A DNA stretch of 21,917 bases, taken from contig JAOAGB010000044.1 of the NCBI GenBank assembly GCA_026415995.1, positions 1 to 21,917 on the forward strand. Direction: 5' to 3'. Below, one piece after another: positions 15,228 through 21,917 of this stretch. This DNA comes from Thermodesulfovibrio sp. Its GTDB lineage: Bacteria; Nitrospirota; Thermodesulfovibrionia; Thermodesulfovibrionales; Thermodesulfovibrionaceae. The position numbers were made by a program, and so were the translations under genes. Within the stretch, counting starts at the first letter, position 1. Every line of letters begins with the position of its first letter. The notes beneath the pieces were generated by a model that ran no database searches, had not been told where the DNA came from, and was given only the letters and a program-made list of their open reading frames with translations.

Positions 15228-15257
15228 ACTATAACCTTAGAAATATAGATAAGTCAA
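15228..15257 (-). promoter_or_regulatory. Promoter of tRNA-CAU and downstream operon
   Basis: On the minus strand, TTGACT (15252-15257) is 18 bp from TATAGT (15228-15233). The TGA inside the -35 box is the rpoD stop codon itself (15254-15256). The tRNA 5' end lies 24 bases past the -10 box. Confidence 0.7.
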
Positions 15258-16555
15258 GATTCTTTGATGAACTCTCTAAGCCAATTAAGAGTGCATAATC
15301 TTTTAAGTTTCCTCATTGCTCTTAATTCTAATTGTCTTACCCTTTCTCTTGATATAGCCAATTCTTTGCCAACCTGCTCAAGACTTTCAGGTTTTTCATT
15401 GTTTATTCCATATCTTTTAAGTAAAATTTCTTTCTCCTTTAAAGTAAGGATTTTGAATAGATTAAGTAGCTTCTCCCTTAACTCATCATGAAGTGATTCG
15501 ACAAATGGATTAGGAGAATTACAATCTTCTAAAGTTTCTATGAGCAGCGTGTCATCACTGTCACCTATGCTTATGTCTATTGATATAGGGTCTTTTGTTG
15601 TTGAGCAAATTTCTTCAATTTTTTCAACAGGAATCTGAAGAATAGTGGATATTTCTTCTAAATCTGGTTCTCTATCATTTTTTTGAGCCATTTCCTTTAA
15701 AATTCTGTTAATTTTACATAAGTTATCTACCACATGAACGGGAATTCTTATTGTTTTAGAATGATCTGCAATTGCTCTGTTAATTGCCTGCCTTATCCAC
15801 CACGTTGCGTATGTGCTAAATTTAAAACCTCTTTTATATTCAAATTTATCTACTGCTTTCATTAAACCAATATTACCCTCTTGTATTAAGTCTTCTAAGG
15901 TTAATCCTCTACCTGTGTATCTTTTAGCAACGCTCACAACCAGTTTTAAATTTGACTCTATTAGTCTATTTTTTGCATTAGAGAATTCGTGAAAAGTCTC
16001 TCGTATTTTTTGCATGGCTATAGAAAATTTATCATTTGAAATCCCTGTATAGCCACTTACATCAATACCTTGTAAAGCTATGTTAAATAATTTTTCAAGC
16101 TCTTCAAAAAACATTACAGTCAATTCATCTCTCAATGGTATATGAAAAAAGTTTTTTAAGATCTCTCTATTATTTTTTTTCCTTCTCATTATTGTCTTTA
16201 TACTTTCAGATATGCAAAAAAATTGTTTTTTTATCTCTTCGTTATCTAAATCTTCCTCATCTAATAAATCCTTAGCTTTTTGAGGGTTTTGAACAAAAAT
16301 TTCACTTAAAGAGATAATTTTGTTTTGTATAAATGGTATACTAAGGAGTTCTTTTATAAGTTCTTTCTTTTTTTCATTTATCTTACGGGCAAGAGCTTCT
16401 TCTTCCTGCCTGGTTAAAACAGGTATATTTCCTATAAGTTTAAAATATAATTTTAAAGAATCATGTATGTCATCTGCTTCTTCGAAGGTTTTTTCCTCTT
16501 CAGTCTTTGGAGAATAAGAATTTAAGAAATTAATAGACTCATCATAATCCTTCAT
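15254..16555 (-). CDS. rpoD: Primary sigma factor RpoD (sigma-70)
   Basis: A 433-residue sigma factor. Region 1.2 (about 31-65, IHDSLKLYFKLIGNIPVLTRQEEE) comes close to the N-terminus, so region 1.1 is missing. A short nonconserved insert (about 70-190) leads into region 2 (about 197-265: NLKLVVSVAKRYTGRGLTLEDLIQEG, then KFSTYATWWIRQAINRAI for -10 recognition and melting). Region 3 follows, then region 4.2 (SRERVRQLELRAMRKLKRL) for -35 recognition. It directs RNA polymerase to housekeeping promoters. A GAGGT ribosome site and a one-base gap after dnaG show coupling. The stop codon lies within the -35 box of the tRNA promoter. Confidence 0.96.
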   Translation of the reverse strand: MKDYDESINFLNSYSPKTEEEKTFEEADDIHDSLKLYFKLIGNIPVLTRQEEEALARKINEKKKELIKELLSIPFIQNKIISLSEIFVQNPQKAKDLLDEEDLDNEEIKKQFFCISESIKTIMRRKKNNREILKNFFHIPLRDELTVMFFEELEKLFNIALQGIDVSGYTGISNDKFSIAMQKIRETFHEFSNAKNRLIESNLKLVVSVAKRYTGRGLTLEDLIQEGNIGLMKAVDKFEYKRGFKFSTYATWWIRQAINRAIADHSKTIRIPVHVVDNLCKINRILKEMAQKNDREPDLEEISTILQIPVEKIEEICSTTKDPISIDISIGDSDDTLLIETLEDCNSPNPFVESLHDELREKLLNLFKILTLKEKEILLKRYGINNEKPESLEQVGKELAISRERVRQLELRAMRKLKRLCTLNWLREFIKES

Positions 16556-16556
16556 T

Positions 16557-18221
16557 CTAATACCTCAGTATTTCATTTTTTTCTTTTATTAACCTTTGTA
16601 AATATTTTTCATCGCCTGATTTACCAATTTCTTTAATTTTTTTATCAATAAATTTAATCTTAATTTTTTTTATGCAGTCAGTTAGGCTTTGTATCATCGA
16701 GTCTTCACTTATTTCTGAAGTTATGATTAATTTTGATATTAGAGCTTTTTGTTCTTCCGTTAAATTATTAAGAAAACTACCTATAGAAAATGAATCTTCT
16801 TTAAATTTTTCTTTAAGTCTTGAATAAATTTCTCTTAACACGGGATTTCCGAACATTTCTACCGGAACCTCTTCAAAGATAAAAGCTAACTTATCAGGAA
16901 AAGATAAGCATATTCTCAATATAATCTCTTCTTCGTTTAATAGCCTTGCATTTTCTTTTCGTGCCCATATGCCTTCTTTTTTTCTATTTTGAATAATATT
17001 TTTTAACTCTTCCCTCAATGTAAGTTCATTCATAGAAGTTTTTTCTGAAAGCTCCTTTATCAACTCGTCTCTGTAAATTAAATTTCTTATATGACTTATT
17101 TTAGTTAAGATTTCATAAACCCTCTCATTTAAAGTTTTTTTATTTAATATATGCAAGTAGAACTCAACTGGAGTTAAAGCTTTGGAAATATAGCTTTTAA
17201 ATTGTTTATCACCATATTTTTGTAAAATACTTGCTGGGTCATGACCTTTTGGTAAACTCACTATTTTAACCATGAATCCTGCTTGAAATAAGGGAGAAAG
17301 ACTCCTATCCGTAGCTTTAATACCTGCTTCATCGCCGTCAAAAATAAGCAACATTTTATTAGTAAATCTTTTTATTTTGTTAAGTTGTTCGGAAGTTAAA
17401 GCTGTTCCAAGAGGAGCAATTGCATTCATAAATCCATACTGGTGAGATAAAATAACATCTAAATATCCTTCCATTAAAATTGCATAACCCTTCTCTTTTA
17501 TATGTTGTTTAGCCTGAAATAAACCAAATATTGTATCACCCTTTTTAAATATTGGTGAATCTGGTGAATTAATATACTTTGGAACATCACTGTGGCTATC
17601 TATTGATCTGCCTCCGAAAGCAATAGTTTTCCCAGTTAAATCAGTAATTGGAATAATTATCCTATCTTGAAAAAAATCTGAAAAATTATTAACAAGCCTT
17701 GATATTCTGATTAATCTTTCATCAAACCCTTCCTTTTTTAAATATTCATAGAGCGAATTTTTTTCAGAAGGAGCATACCCTATTTTGAATATTTCTATAC
17801 TTTCTCTTTCAATCCCTCTGTTTTTCAGATAGTTTTGAGCCTTATCTGATTCTTTAAGCTTTATTGAATAAAATTTTGATGCTATTTCATAAATTTTATA
17901 GATTTTATCTTTCGGAACTGAAGACTGAGTTTGAAGTTGAAGTTCTATCCCTGCCTTTGAAGCAAGAATAGATAGTGCCTCATTAAATGAAATTTTTTCA
18001 TACTCCATTAAAAAACTTACAACATCGCCTCCTTTCCCACATCCAAAACAATGAAAAATTTGTTTTGAGGGACTTATAAAAAAAGAAGGTGTTTTCTCTG
18101 CATGAAAGGGGCATAAAGCCCTATAATTTTGTCCAGTTTTGTTTAGATTAATATATTCTGAAATTAAATCAACAATATCTACTTTATTTTTTACTTCTTC
18201 TAATATTTTTTGATAATCCAT
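16557..18221 (-). CDS. dnaG: DNA primase
   Basis: At 554 residues this is slightly short for the family (about 580-610). The CHC2 zinc site is Cys37, His40, Cys58, Cys61. A catalytic core follows with DRIIIPI (186-192) and the TOPRIM residues Glu251 (MEGYLDVI) and Asp295/Asp297 (FDGDEAG). The C-terminal part (about 430-554) would be the helicase-binding domain. It synthesises RNA primers at the replication fork with DnaB. It sits between a NIF3-family gene (12-base gap) and rpoD (one-base gap). The start at 18221 has only a weak ribosome site, consistent with coupling. Confidence 0.96.
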   Translation of the reverse strand: MDYQKILEEVKNKVDIVDLISEYINLNKTGQNYRALCPFHAEKTPSFFISPSKQIFHCFGCGKGGDVVSFLMEYEKISFNEALSILASKAGIELQLQTQSSVPKDKIYKIYEIASKFYSIKLKESDKAQNYLKNRGIERESIEIFKIGYAPSEKNSLYEYLKKEGFDERLIRISRLVNNFSDFFQDRIIIPITDLTGKTIAFGGRSIDSHSDVPKYINSPDSPIFKKGDTIFGLFQAKQHIKEKGYAILMEGYLDVILSHQYGFMNAIAPLGTALTSEQLNKIKRFTNKMLLIFDGDEAGIKATDRSLSPLFQAGFMVKIVSLPKGHDPASILQKYGDKQFKSYISKALTPVEFYLHILNKKTLNERVYEILTKISHIRNLIYRDELIKELSEKTSMNELTLREELKNIIQNRKKEGIWARKENARLLNEEEIILRICLSFPDKLAFIFEEVPVEMFGNPVLREIYSRLKEKFKEDSFSIGSFLNNLTEEQKALISKLIITSEISEDSMIQSLTDCIKKIKIKFIDKKIKEIGKSGDEKYLQRLIKEKNEILRY

Positions 18222-18233
18222 TCCGAAGGCTTA

Positions 18234-19190
18234 TTATTGCCTTTTAACTCTTATAAATCCTGAGCACTCAAGTATCTCTATATTCTCACCTTCTAAGACC
18301 TTATCAAGTAGAAGATTTAAGCCCAAATTATCACTGGCTATATGACCTGCAATAACTACATTTATATGATTTTTTTCTGCTTCTTTACGATGATCTTCGC
18401 TTAAATGCATAGCTACTATAGTATTAATACCACTTGAGGCTATACTATGGAATATTTCCTTGGAACCTTCTGTGCCTCCTGTCATGTCAACAAATATTTT
18501 TCCAGCTTTTCTATCTTTATTCCCAATTAAAATTCTCGGACCAGCACTATTTTTCTCTGCTTCATTATACTCTGGTATTTCTAATAAAAGTTCTATAATA
18601 TCATCAAGAGTATAGGGTTTTTTATCATCGAAAAGCTTTTGTAAGTAAGAAGCAACCATATTATCAGCAGGAGTATGAAGACATAGGAAAGGTATGTTTA
18701 AAAGCTTAGCAGCATCAACAGCCCTTGTATGATTTACTGGCATTAATCTTCTTTCAACTTCTTTAACTCTACTTTCCATCAAACTTTCAGCTATATTTAT
18801 GGGAACTCCGAATCTACCAAGAATATCAGCCTGCATATACATAACCGCAAATAACCTTGCATATGCTCCACCTTCTGGATGATGAGATAGTATTGCATCA
18901 ACTTTTTTGCCATTTTTTCTTAATGAATCAGCTAATAAGACCTCTCCAACTTCCATATCTATTCCAGCTAAAATGCAATTTATCTCTTCCTCTCCTGTGC
19001 CGAATAATATTCTGGAATCACTGTAGGGATTTTCTAAAGATTCTACATCAAAATATTTCTTTTTCTTTTCCGAAAGAGTTTCATAATCTTTTTTTCTTTT
19101 TTCCAACTCTTTAATTATAGATTCTTTTCCGCGAGGATCATTTTCTATTCCAACTTGGATTGCTTTTTTATAGAAATCTTTAAGTTTCAT
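18234..19190 (-). CDS. NIF3-family (NGG1p-interacting factor 3-like) protein
   Basis: A 318-residue protein with NIF3/YbgI-type metal-site motifs: SHHPEG with His103 and His104, CLHTPADN near 170, and VVIAGHIASDNLGLNLLLD near 280, supplying the distal His and Asp of a dinuclear site. The 60 or so N-terminal residues are a charged helical extension (PRGKESIIKELEKRKKDY) not found in the short YbgI type. Family knowledge: NIF3 proteins form hexameric toroids with two metals per subunit, and their reaction is unsettled. A strong AAGGAGG lies ahead of the ATG. It stands between rpsU and dnaG in the macromolecular-synthesis operon, behind a terminator-like hairpin. Confidence 0.82.
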   Translation of the reverse strand: MKLKDFYKKAIQVGIENDPRGKESIIKELEKRKKDYETLSEKKKKYFDVESLENPYSDSRILFGTGEEEINCILAGIDMEVGEVLLADSLRKNGKKVDAILSHHPEGGAYARLFAVMYMQADILGRFGVPINIAESLMESRVKEVERRLMPVNHTRAVDAAKLLNIPFLCLHTPADNMVASYLQKLFDDKKPYTLDDIIELLLEIPEYNEAEKNSAGPRILIGNKDRKAGKIFVDMTGGTEGSKEIFHSIASSGINTIVAMHLSEDHRKEAEKNHINVVIAGHIASDNLGLNLLLDKVLEGENIEILECSGFIRVKRQ

Positions 19191-19227
19191 GCTTCCTCCT
19201 TGATAATAAAGAAATAGAGGAGTTCAT
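19180..19227 (-). CDS. Possible 15-codon leader mini-ORF in the rpsU/NIF3 hairpin (speculative)
   Basis: The 5' arm of the hairpin holds GAGGAG, and eight bases later the loop gives ATG. The frame reads MNSSISLLSRRKHET and stops at TAA 19180-19182, which overlaps the first codons of the NIF3-family gene. A ribosome starting here would melt the hairpin. It may be chance; expression is unproven. Confidence 0.25.
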   Translation of the reverse strand: MNSSISLLSRRKHET

Positions 19228-19244
19228 AAAAAGAACTCCTCTAT
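19214..19244 (-). terminator. Terminator-like hairpin between rpsU and the NIF3-dnaG-rpoD genes
   Basis: A perfect 12-bp inverted repeat (ATAGAGGAGTTC, 7-base loop, GAACTCCTCTAT) starts 11 bases after the rpsU stop, followed on the minus strand by T-rich TTCTTTATTATC. The interrupted T tract suggests partial termination. In E. coli a terminator also lies between rpsU and dnaG, separating high S21 output from low primase output; the same role is likely here. Confidence 0.75.
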
Positions 19245-19255
19245 AATTGAAAAAA

Positions 19256-19453
19256 TTATTTTGATATCATTTTTAGCTTCTTAGCTAACTTTTTCTTAGC
19301 AGCCAAAACTTTTTTCTTTCTTTTTACGCTTGGTTTTTCATAGTGCTCTCTCTTTTTGATTTCAGAAAGAATTCCCTCTCTTTCGCACTGTTTTTTAAAA
19401 AGTTTAAGCGCTGCCTCGAAAGAATCCATATCCCTTACATTTACAGAGGGCAT
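19256..19453 (-). CDS. rpsU: 30S ribosomal protein S21
   Basis: A 65-residue basic protein with the S21 signature FEAALKLFKKQCEREGILSEIKKREHYEKPSVKRKKK and a Lys-rich C-terminal helix. Length and composition are typical. S21 sits on the 30S platform and helps initiation. A very strong purine-rich ribosome site (AGGAGGGGAGG) precedes the ATG, and a sigma-70 promoter lies about 43 bases upstream. It heads the rpsU-(NIF3)-dnaG-rpoD series and is followed by a terminator-like hairpin. Confidence 0.95.
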   Translation of the reverse strand: MPSVNVRDMDSFEAALKLFKKQCEREGILSEIKKREHYEKPSVKRKKKVLAAKKKLAKKLKMISK

Positions 19454-19495
19454 TCAGTTCCTCCCCTCCTCTCTCTTCTAATTTTTAGATAAAAT

Positions 19496-19525
19496 ACTTT
19501 ACCAGTAAAAAAGCAAAATAGTCAA
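19496..19525 (-). promoter_or_regulatory. Promoter of rpsU
   Basis: On the minus strand, TTGACT (19520-19525) is 18 bp from TAAAGT (19496-19501, 4 of 6 to consensus). It gives a leader of about 35 bases that includes the strong ribosome site. It lies in the 182-base divergent gap between rpsU and lysA, the largest gap in the window, in which I see no other gene. Confidence 0.6.
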
Positions 19526-19598
19526 CAAATTTTATAATAACTTTTTGAAAATTAAAAAAAATCAATAATTAAACTCCAAAAAAATCCCTTATTTTTTG

Positions 19599-19604
19599 TA
19601 TAAT
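19599..19604 (+). promoter_or_regulatory. -10 element upstream of lysA
   Basis: A perfect TATAAT preceded by TTTTG. No good -35 box stands 16-18 bp upstream. The start codon lies 31 bases downstream, too close for a lysine riboswitch in the leader. Confidence 0.4.
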
Positions 19605-19635
19605 TATTTTCATAAAATTTAAGAAGGAGGTTTCT

Positions 19636-20895
19636 GTGCACTTTTTTGCCTACAAAAATGGAGAACTCTATGCAGAAGATGTTCCTGTAATGGAAATTAT
19701 TAAAGAATTTGGCACACCCATCTATATTTATAGTTATGCAACACTTATAAGACATATAAGAGCCTATGAAGAGGCTTTTTGTGAAGTACCCCATATAATT
19801 TGCTATGCCGTTAAGGCAAATTCAAATCTTGCCATACTAAATCTTTTCGCTCAATTAGGACTTGGTGCAGATATTGTCTCAGGTGGTGAACTTTTTAGAG
19901 CATTAAAGGCAGGGATCAAGCCATACAAAATTGTGTTTGCAGGAGTGGGAAAGAGCGAAGAAGAAATAGAGTATGCTTTAAAAAATGATATATTGATGTT
20001 TAATGTGGAGTCAGAAGCAGAATTGAATAAAATCAATGAAATAGCAAAAAAATTAAGGAAAAAAGCCCATGTGGCATTGAGAGTAAATCCTGATATTGAC
20101 CCAAAGACGCATAAATATATTGCCACAGGTCTTAAAACAAGCAAATTTGGAATACCCATAGAAAAAGCTCTTGAATACTATAAACTTGCTAAATCCATGA
20201 CAAATATTGAAGTAATAGGTATACATAAACATATAGGTTCTCAGATTACTGATACTAAGGCCTATGTTGAGGCTTTATCAAAAATAATATCTTTATATGA
20301 TAAACTTGCTAAATTTGATGTGAAAATTGACTATCTGGATATTGGAGGAGGATTAGGAATTACTTATAAAGATGAGGAACCTCCTAATCCTAAGGATTTA
20401 GCAAATGCCCTGATACCGTTACTTAAAAAGAAAAGAGGAAAAATCATCATAGAACCAGGAAGGTCAATTGTAGGTAACGCTGGAATACTGGTAACAAAAG
20501 TTTTATATACCAAGGAAACAGAAAATAAAAACTTTTTAATAATTGATGCAGGAATGAATGACCTTATCAGACCAACACTCTACGGGTCCTATCATGAAAT
20601 TCAACCTGTAATACCGAAAAACAGAAATAAAATAAAAGCAGATATTGTAGGCCCCATATGTGAATCGGGAGATTTTCTTGCTAAAGAAAGAGAAATAGAA
20701 AAGTTATCGCCCGGTGAATATCTTGCAGTTATGAGCGCAGGAGCATACGGTTTTGCAATGTCATCAAACTATAATAGCCGCCCGAGAGCTGCTGAGGTAT
20801 TAGTAAAAGGAGATAGATACGCTTTAATTAGAAAGCGAGAGACATACAAAGACCTCATAAGAAATGAAATCTTACCGGAGGAAATTCTGTTATGA
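19636..20895 (+). CDS. lysA: Diaminopimelate decarboxylase
   Basis: A 419-residue fold-type III PLP enzyme of usual length. Lys60 in CYAVKANSN is the PLP Schiff-base residue. HKHIGSQI (near 195) and DIGGGLGI (near 236) contact the cofactor, EPGRSIV is the next landmark, and CESGDF carries the catalytic Cys of the second subunit. YGFAMSSNYNSRPRAAEVLV closes the active site. It converts meso-diaminopimelate to lysine in the cytoplasm. The start is GTG, set by AGAAGGAGG at 19622-19630. The stop overlaps the dapF start by four bases (ATGA), so the last two steps of the lysine pathway are coupled. Confidence 0.96.
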   Translation: MHFFAYKNGELYAEDVPVMEIIKEFGTPIYIYSYATLIRHIRAYEEAFCEVPHIICYAVKANSNLAILNLFAQLGLGADIVSGGELFRALKAGIKPYKIVFAGVGKSEEEIEYALKNDILMFNVESEAELNKINEIAKKLRKKAHVALRVNPDIDPKTHKYIATGLKTSKFGIPIEKALEYYKLAKSMTNIEVIGIHKHIGSQITDTKAYVEALSKIISLYDKLAKFDVKIDYLDIGGGLGITYKDEEPPNPKDLANALIPLLKKKRGKIIIEPGRSIVGNAGILVTKVLYTKETENKNFLIIDAGMNDLIRPTLYGSYHEIQPVIPKNRNKIKADIVGPICESGDFLAKEREIEKLSPGEYLAVMSAGAYGFAMSSNYNSRPRAAEVLVKGDRYALIRKRETYKDLIRNEILPEEILL

Positions 20896-21722
20896 AAACT
20901 ATTGAGTTTGTAAAGATGCAGGGACTTGGCAATGATTTTATTCTCATTGACTGTATTAAGCAGGAGCTAAATGAACCTGATAAATTTGCAATTTCATATT
21001 GCAATCGCCGTTTTGGTATAGGTGCAGATCAGTTATTACTTCTTTATCCCTCCAACATTGCTGATTTTAAAATGAGAATTTTTAATTCTGACGGATCTGA
21101 AGTTGAAATGTGTGGTAATGGCATTAGATGTTTTGCTAAATACATATGGGACAGAGGACTCTCAAGCAAAGAAGTTCTCCAAGTGGAAACCCTCGCTGGC
21201 ATTATAAAGCCTAAGAAAGTGGGTGAATTAGTCCAAGTTGATATGGGCAAACCTGAATTTAATCCATCAAAAATTCCTGTTGATGCAGAAGGAGAAAACG
21301 CCTTTGACTTACTACTTGAAGTATTAGGTTGGCATGTTAGATTAAACTGTGTTAGCATGGGTAATCCCCATGCTGTAATATTTCTTGAGGAAGACCCAAA
21401 GAATTTTGCTGTAACAAAGTATGGTCCTATAATAGAGACTCATCCAATTTTCCCAAAGAGAACAAATGTAGAATTTGCTTATATTAAAAATCCTGATGAA
21501 ATCATAATGCGTGTTTGGGAAAGAGGTGCTGGTGAAACTCTTGCCTGTGGTACCGGTGCTTGTGCCACAGCAGTAGCTGCAATTTTCAAAGGACTAACCA
21601 ATAAAAAAGTAACCGTTCATCTTTTGGGAGGAGACTTACAGATAGAATTAGCAGATGACGGACATGTATATATGACAGGCCCTGCAGAGGAAGTCTTCGA
21701 GGGCAAAATAAAGGTAACTTAA
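20892..21722 (+). CDS. dapF: Diaminopimelate epimerase
   Basis: A 276-residue enzyme with the two-Cys, two-half fold. Cys74 (MCGNGIRCF) and Cys219 (ACGTGACATA) are the acid/base pair. GLGNDFI at 11-17 and NSDGSEVEMCGNG are substrate-binding segments. It interconverts LL- and meso-diaminopimelate, supplying both lysA and peptidoglycan cross-links. It starts within the last codons of lysA (ATGA overlap), with the ribosome site GGAGG inside lysA. It converges on tRNA-Lys, and no hairpin terminator is visible in the 56-base gap after its stop. Confidence 0.96.
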   Translation: MKTIEFVKMQGLGNDFILIDCIKQELNEPDKFAISYCNRRFGIGADQLLLLYPSNIADFKMRIFNSDGSEVEMCGNGIRCFAKYIWDRGLSSKEVLQVETLAGIIKPKKVGELVQVDMGKPEFNPSKIPVDAEGENAFDLLLEVLGWHVRLNCVSMGNPHAVIFLEEDPKNFAVTKYGPIIETHPIFPKRTNVEFAYIKNPDEIIMRVWERGAGETLACGTGACATAVAAIFKGLTNKKVTVHLLGGDLQIELADDGHVYMTGPAEEVFEGKIKVT

Positions 21723-21778
21723 AAAATCAAACTGAAATTTTTACTTTTTGGATAATTATTAATTTTCAATAATAAAAA

Positions 21779-21851
<73 letters not shown>

Positions 21852-21860
21852 AACAAAAAT

Positions 21861-21890
21861 AGATTACAAAAAAACAGGTTAAAAGGTCAA
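21861..21890 (-). promoter_or_regulatory. Promoter of tRNA-Lys
   Basis: On the minus strand, TTGACC (21885-21890) is 18 bp from TAATCT (21861-21866, weak match). Transcription would start only a few bases before the mature tRNA 5' end. Confidence 0.5.
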
Positions 21891-21917
21891 CTTAAATAGT
21901 TATTCTTTATAGTTTTT

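Noticed and set aside
19454..19635. Lysine riboswitch upstream of lysA.
   Set aside because: The -10 box at 19599-19604 leaves a leader of about 25 bases, and no L-box pairing or terminator is visible.
19552..19794. An 80-codon minus-strand frame in the rpsU-lysA gap.
   Set aside because: It is mostly antisense to the start of lysA, with biased composition and no ribosome site.

Overview
The window reads as an ordinary chromosomal segment of an AT-rich, Gram-negative, probably thermophilic and anaerobic bacterium. A Lol-type lipoprotein exporter and IHF-alpha point to an outer-membrane-bearing bacterium. GC-rich tRNA stems in AT-rich DNA, a TtuA-type tRNA thiolase and an Aquifex-type aconitase fit a thermophile. 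A LctP-family lactate permease fits a lactate-using anaerobe. My best guess is a Nitrospirota, Thermodesulfovibrio-like organism; this is inferred from gene content and is not proven. I see no insertion sequences, CRISPR arrays, phage genes or obvious horizontally acquired blocks, and no gene-free stretch longer than about 180 bases.

Layout. Bases 1-2010 (minus) hold most of a DHH-CBS-CBS-nucleotidyltransferase fusion of the CCA/poly(A) polymerase class, cut by the left edge. It follows directly on an NrpR-like regulator gene (minus). A LctP-family permease is transcribed divergently from that regulator. Two small plus-strand genes come next: a DUF3147/GlpM-like membrane protein and a heavy-metal-associated chaperone. 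From 5360 to 19453 everything is on the minus strand. In transcription order: rpsU, a terminator-like hairpin, a NIF3-family gene, dnaG, rpoD, tRNA-CAU, a coiled-coil zinc-ribbon protein, an RNase HI, a TtuA-like tRNA thiolase, a nitroreductase, an inositol-monophosphatase-family enzyme, aconitase, ihfA, a MerR-type regulator, tRNA-Pro(GGG), lysS, lolC/E, a TatA-like small protein and lolD. On the right, lysA and dapF (plus) form a two-gene lysine/peptidoglycan operon transcribed divergently from rpsU, and a tRNA-Lys(CUU) gene on the minus strand faces dapF.

How it fits together. The core is a macromolecular-synthesis operon (rpsU-dnaG-rpoD) with an extra NIF3-type gene, running into tightly overlapped metabolic and RNA-modification genes. 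Many adjacent genes overlap by 1 to 29 bases, which implies translational coupling. Several promoters can be read by eye. Four of the best have a TTGAC(T/C) -35 box exactly 18 bp from the -10 box. None of the three tRNA genes encodes CCA, which matches the need for the CCA-adding-type enzyme at the left edge. All three are followed directly by a run of five T.

Most of the window is housekeeping. The points most worth a second look are the NrpR-like regulator facing a lactate permease, the TatA-like protein inside the lol gene set, the rpsU/NIF3 hairpin that contains a complete SD-ATG mini-ORF, the shared tRNA 3' flanks, and the predicted leaderless lysS message.
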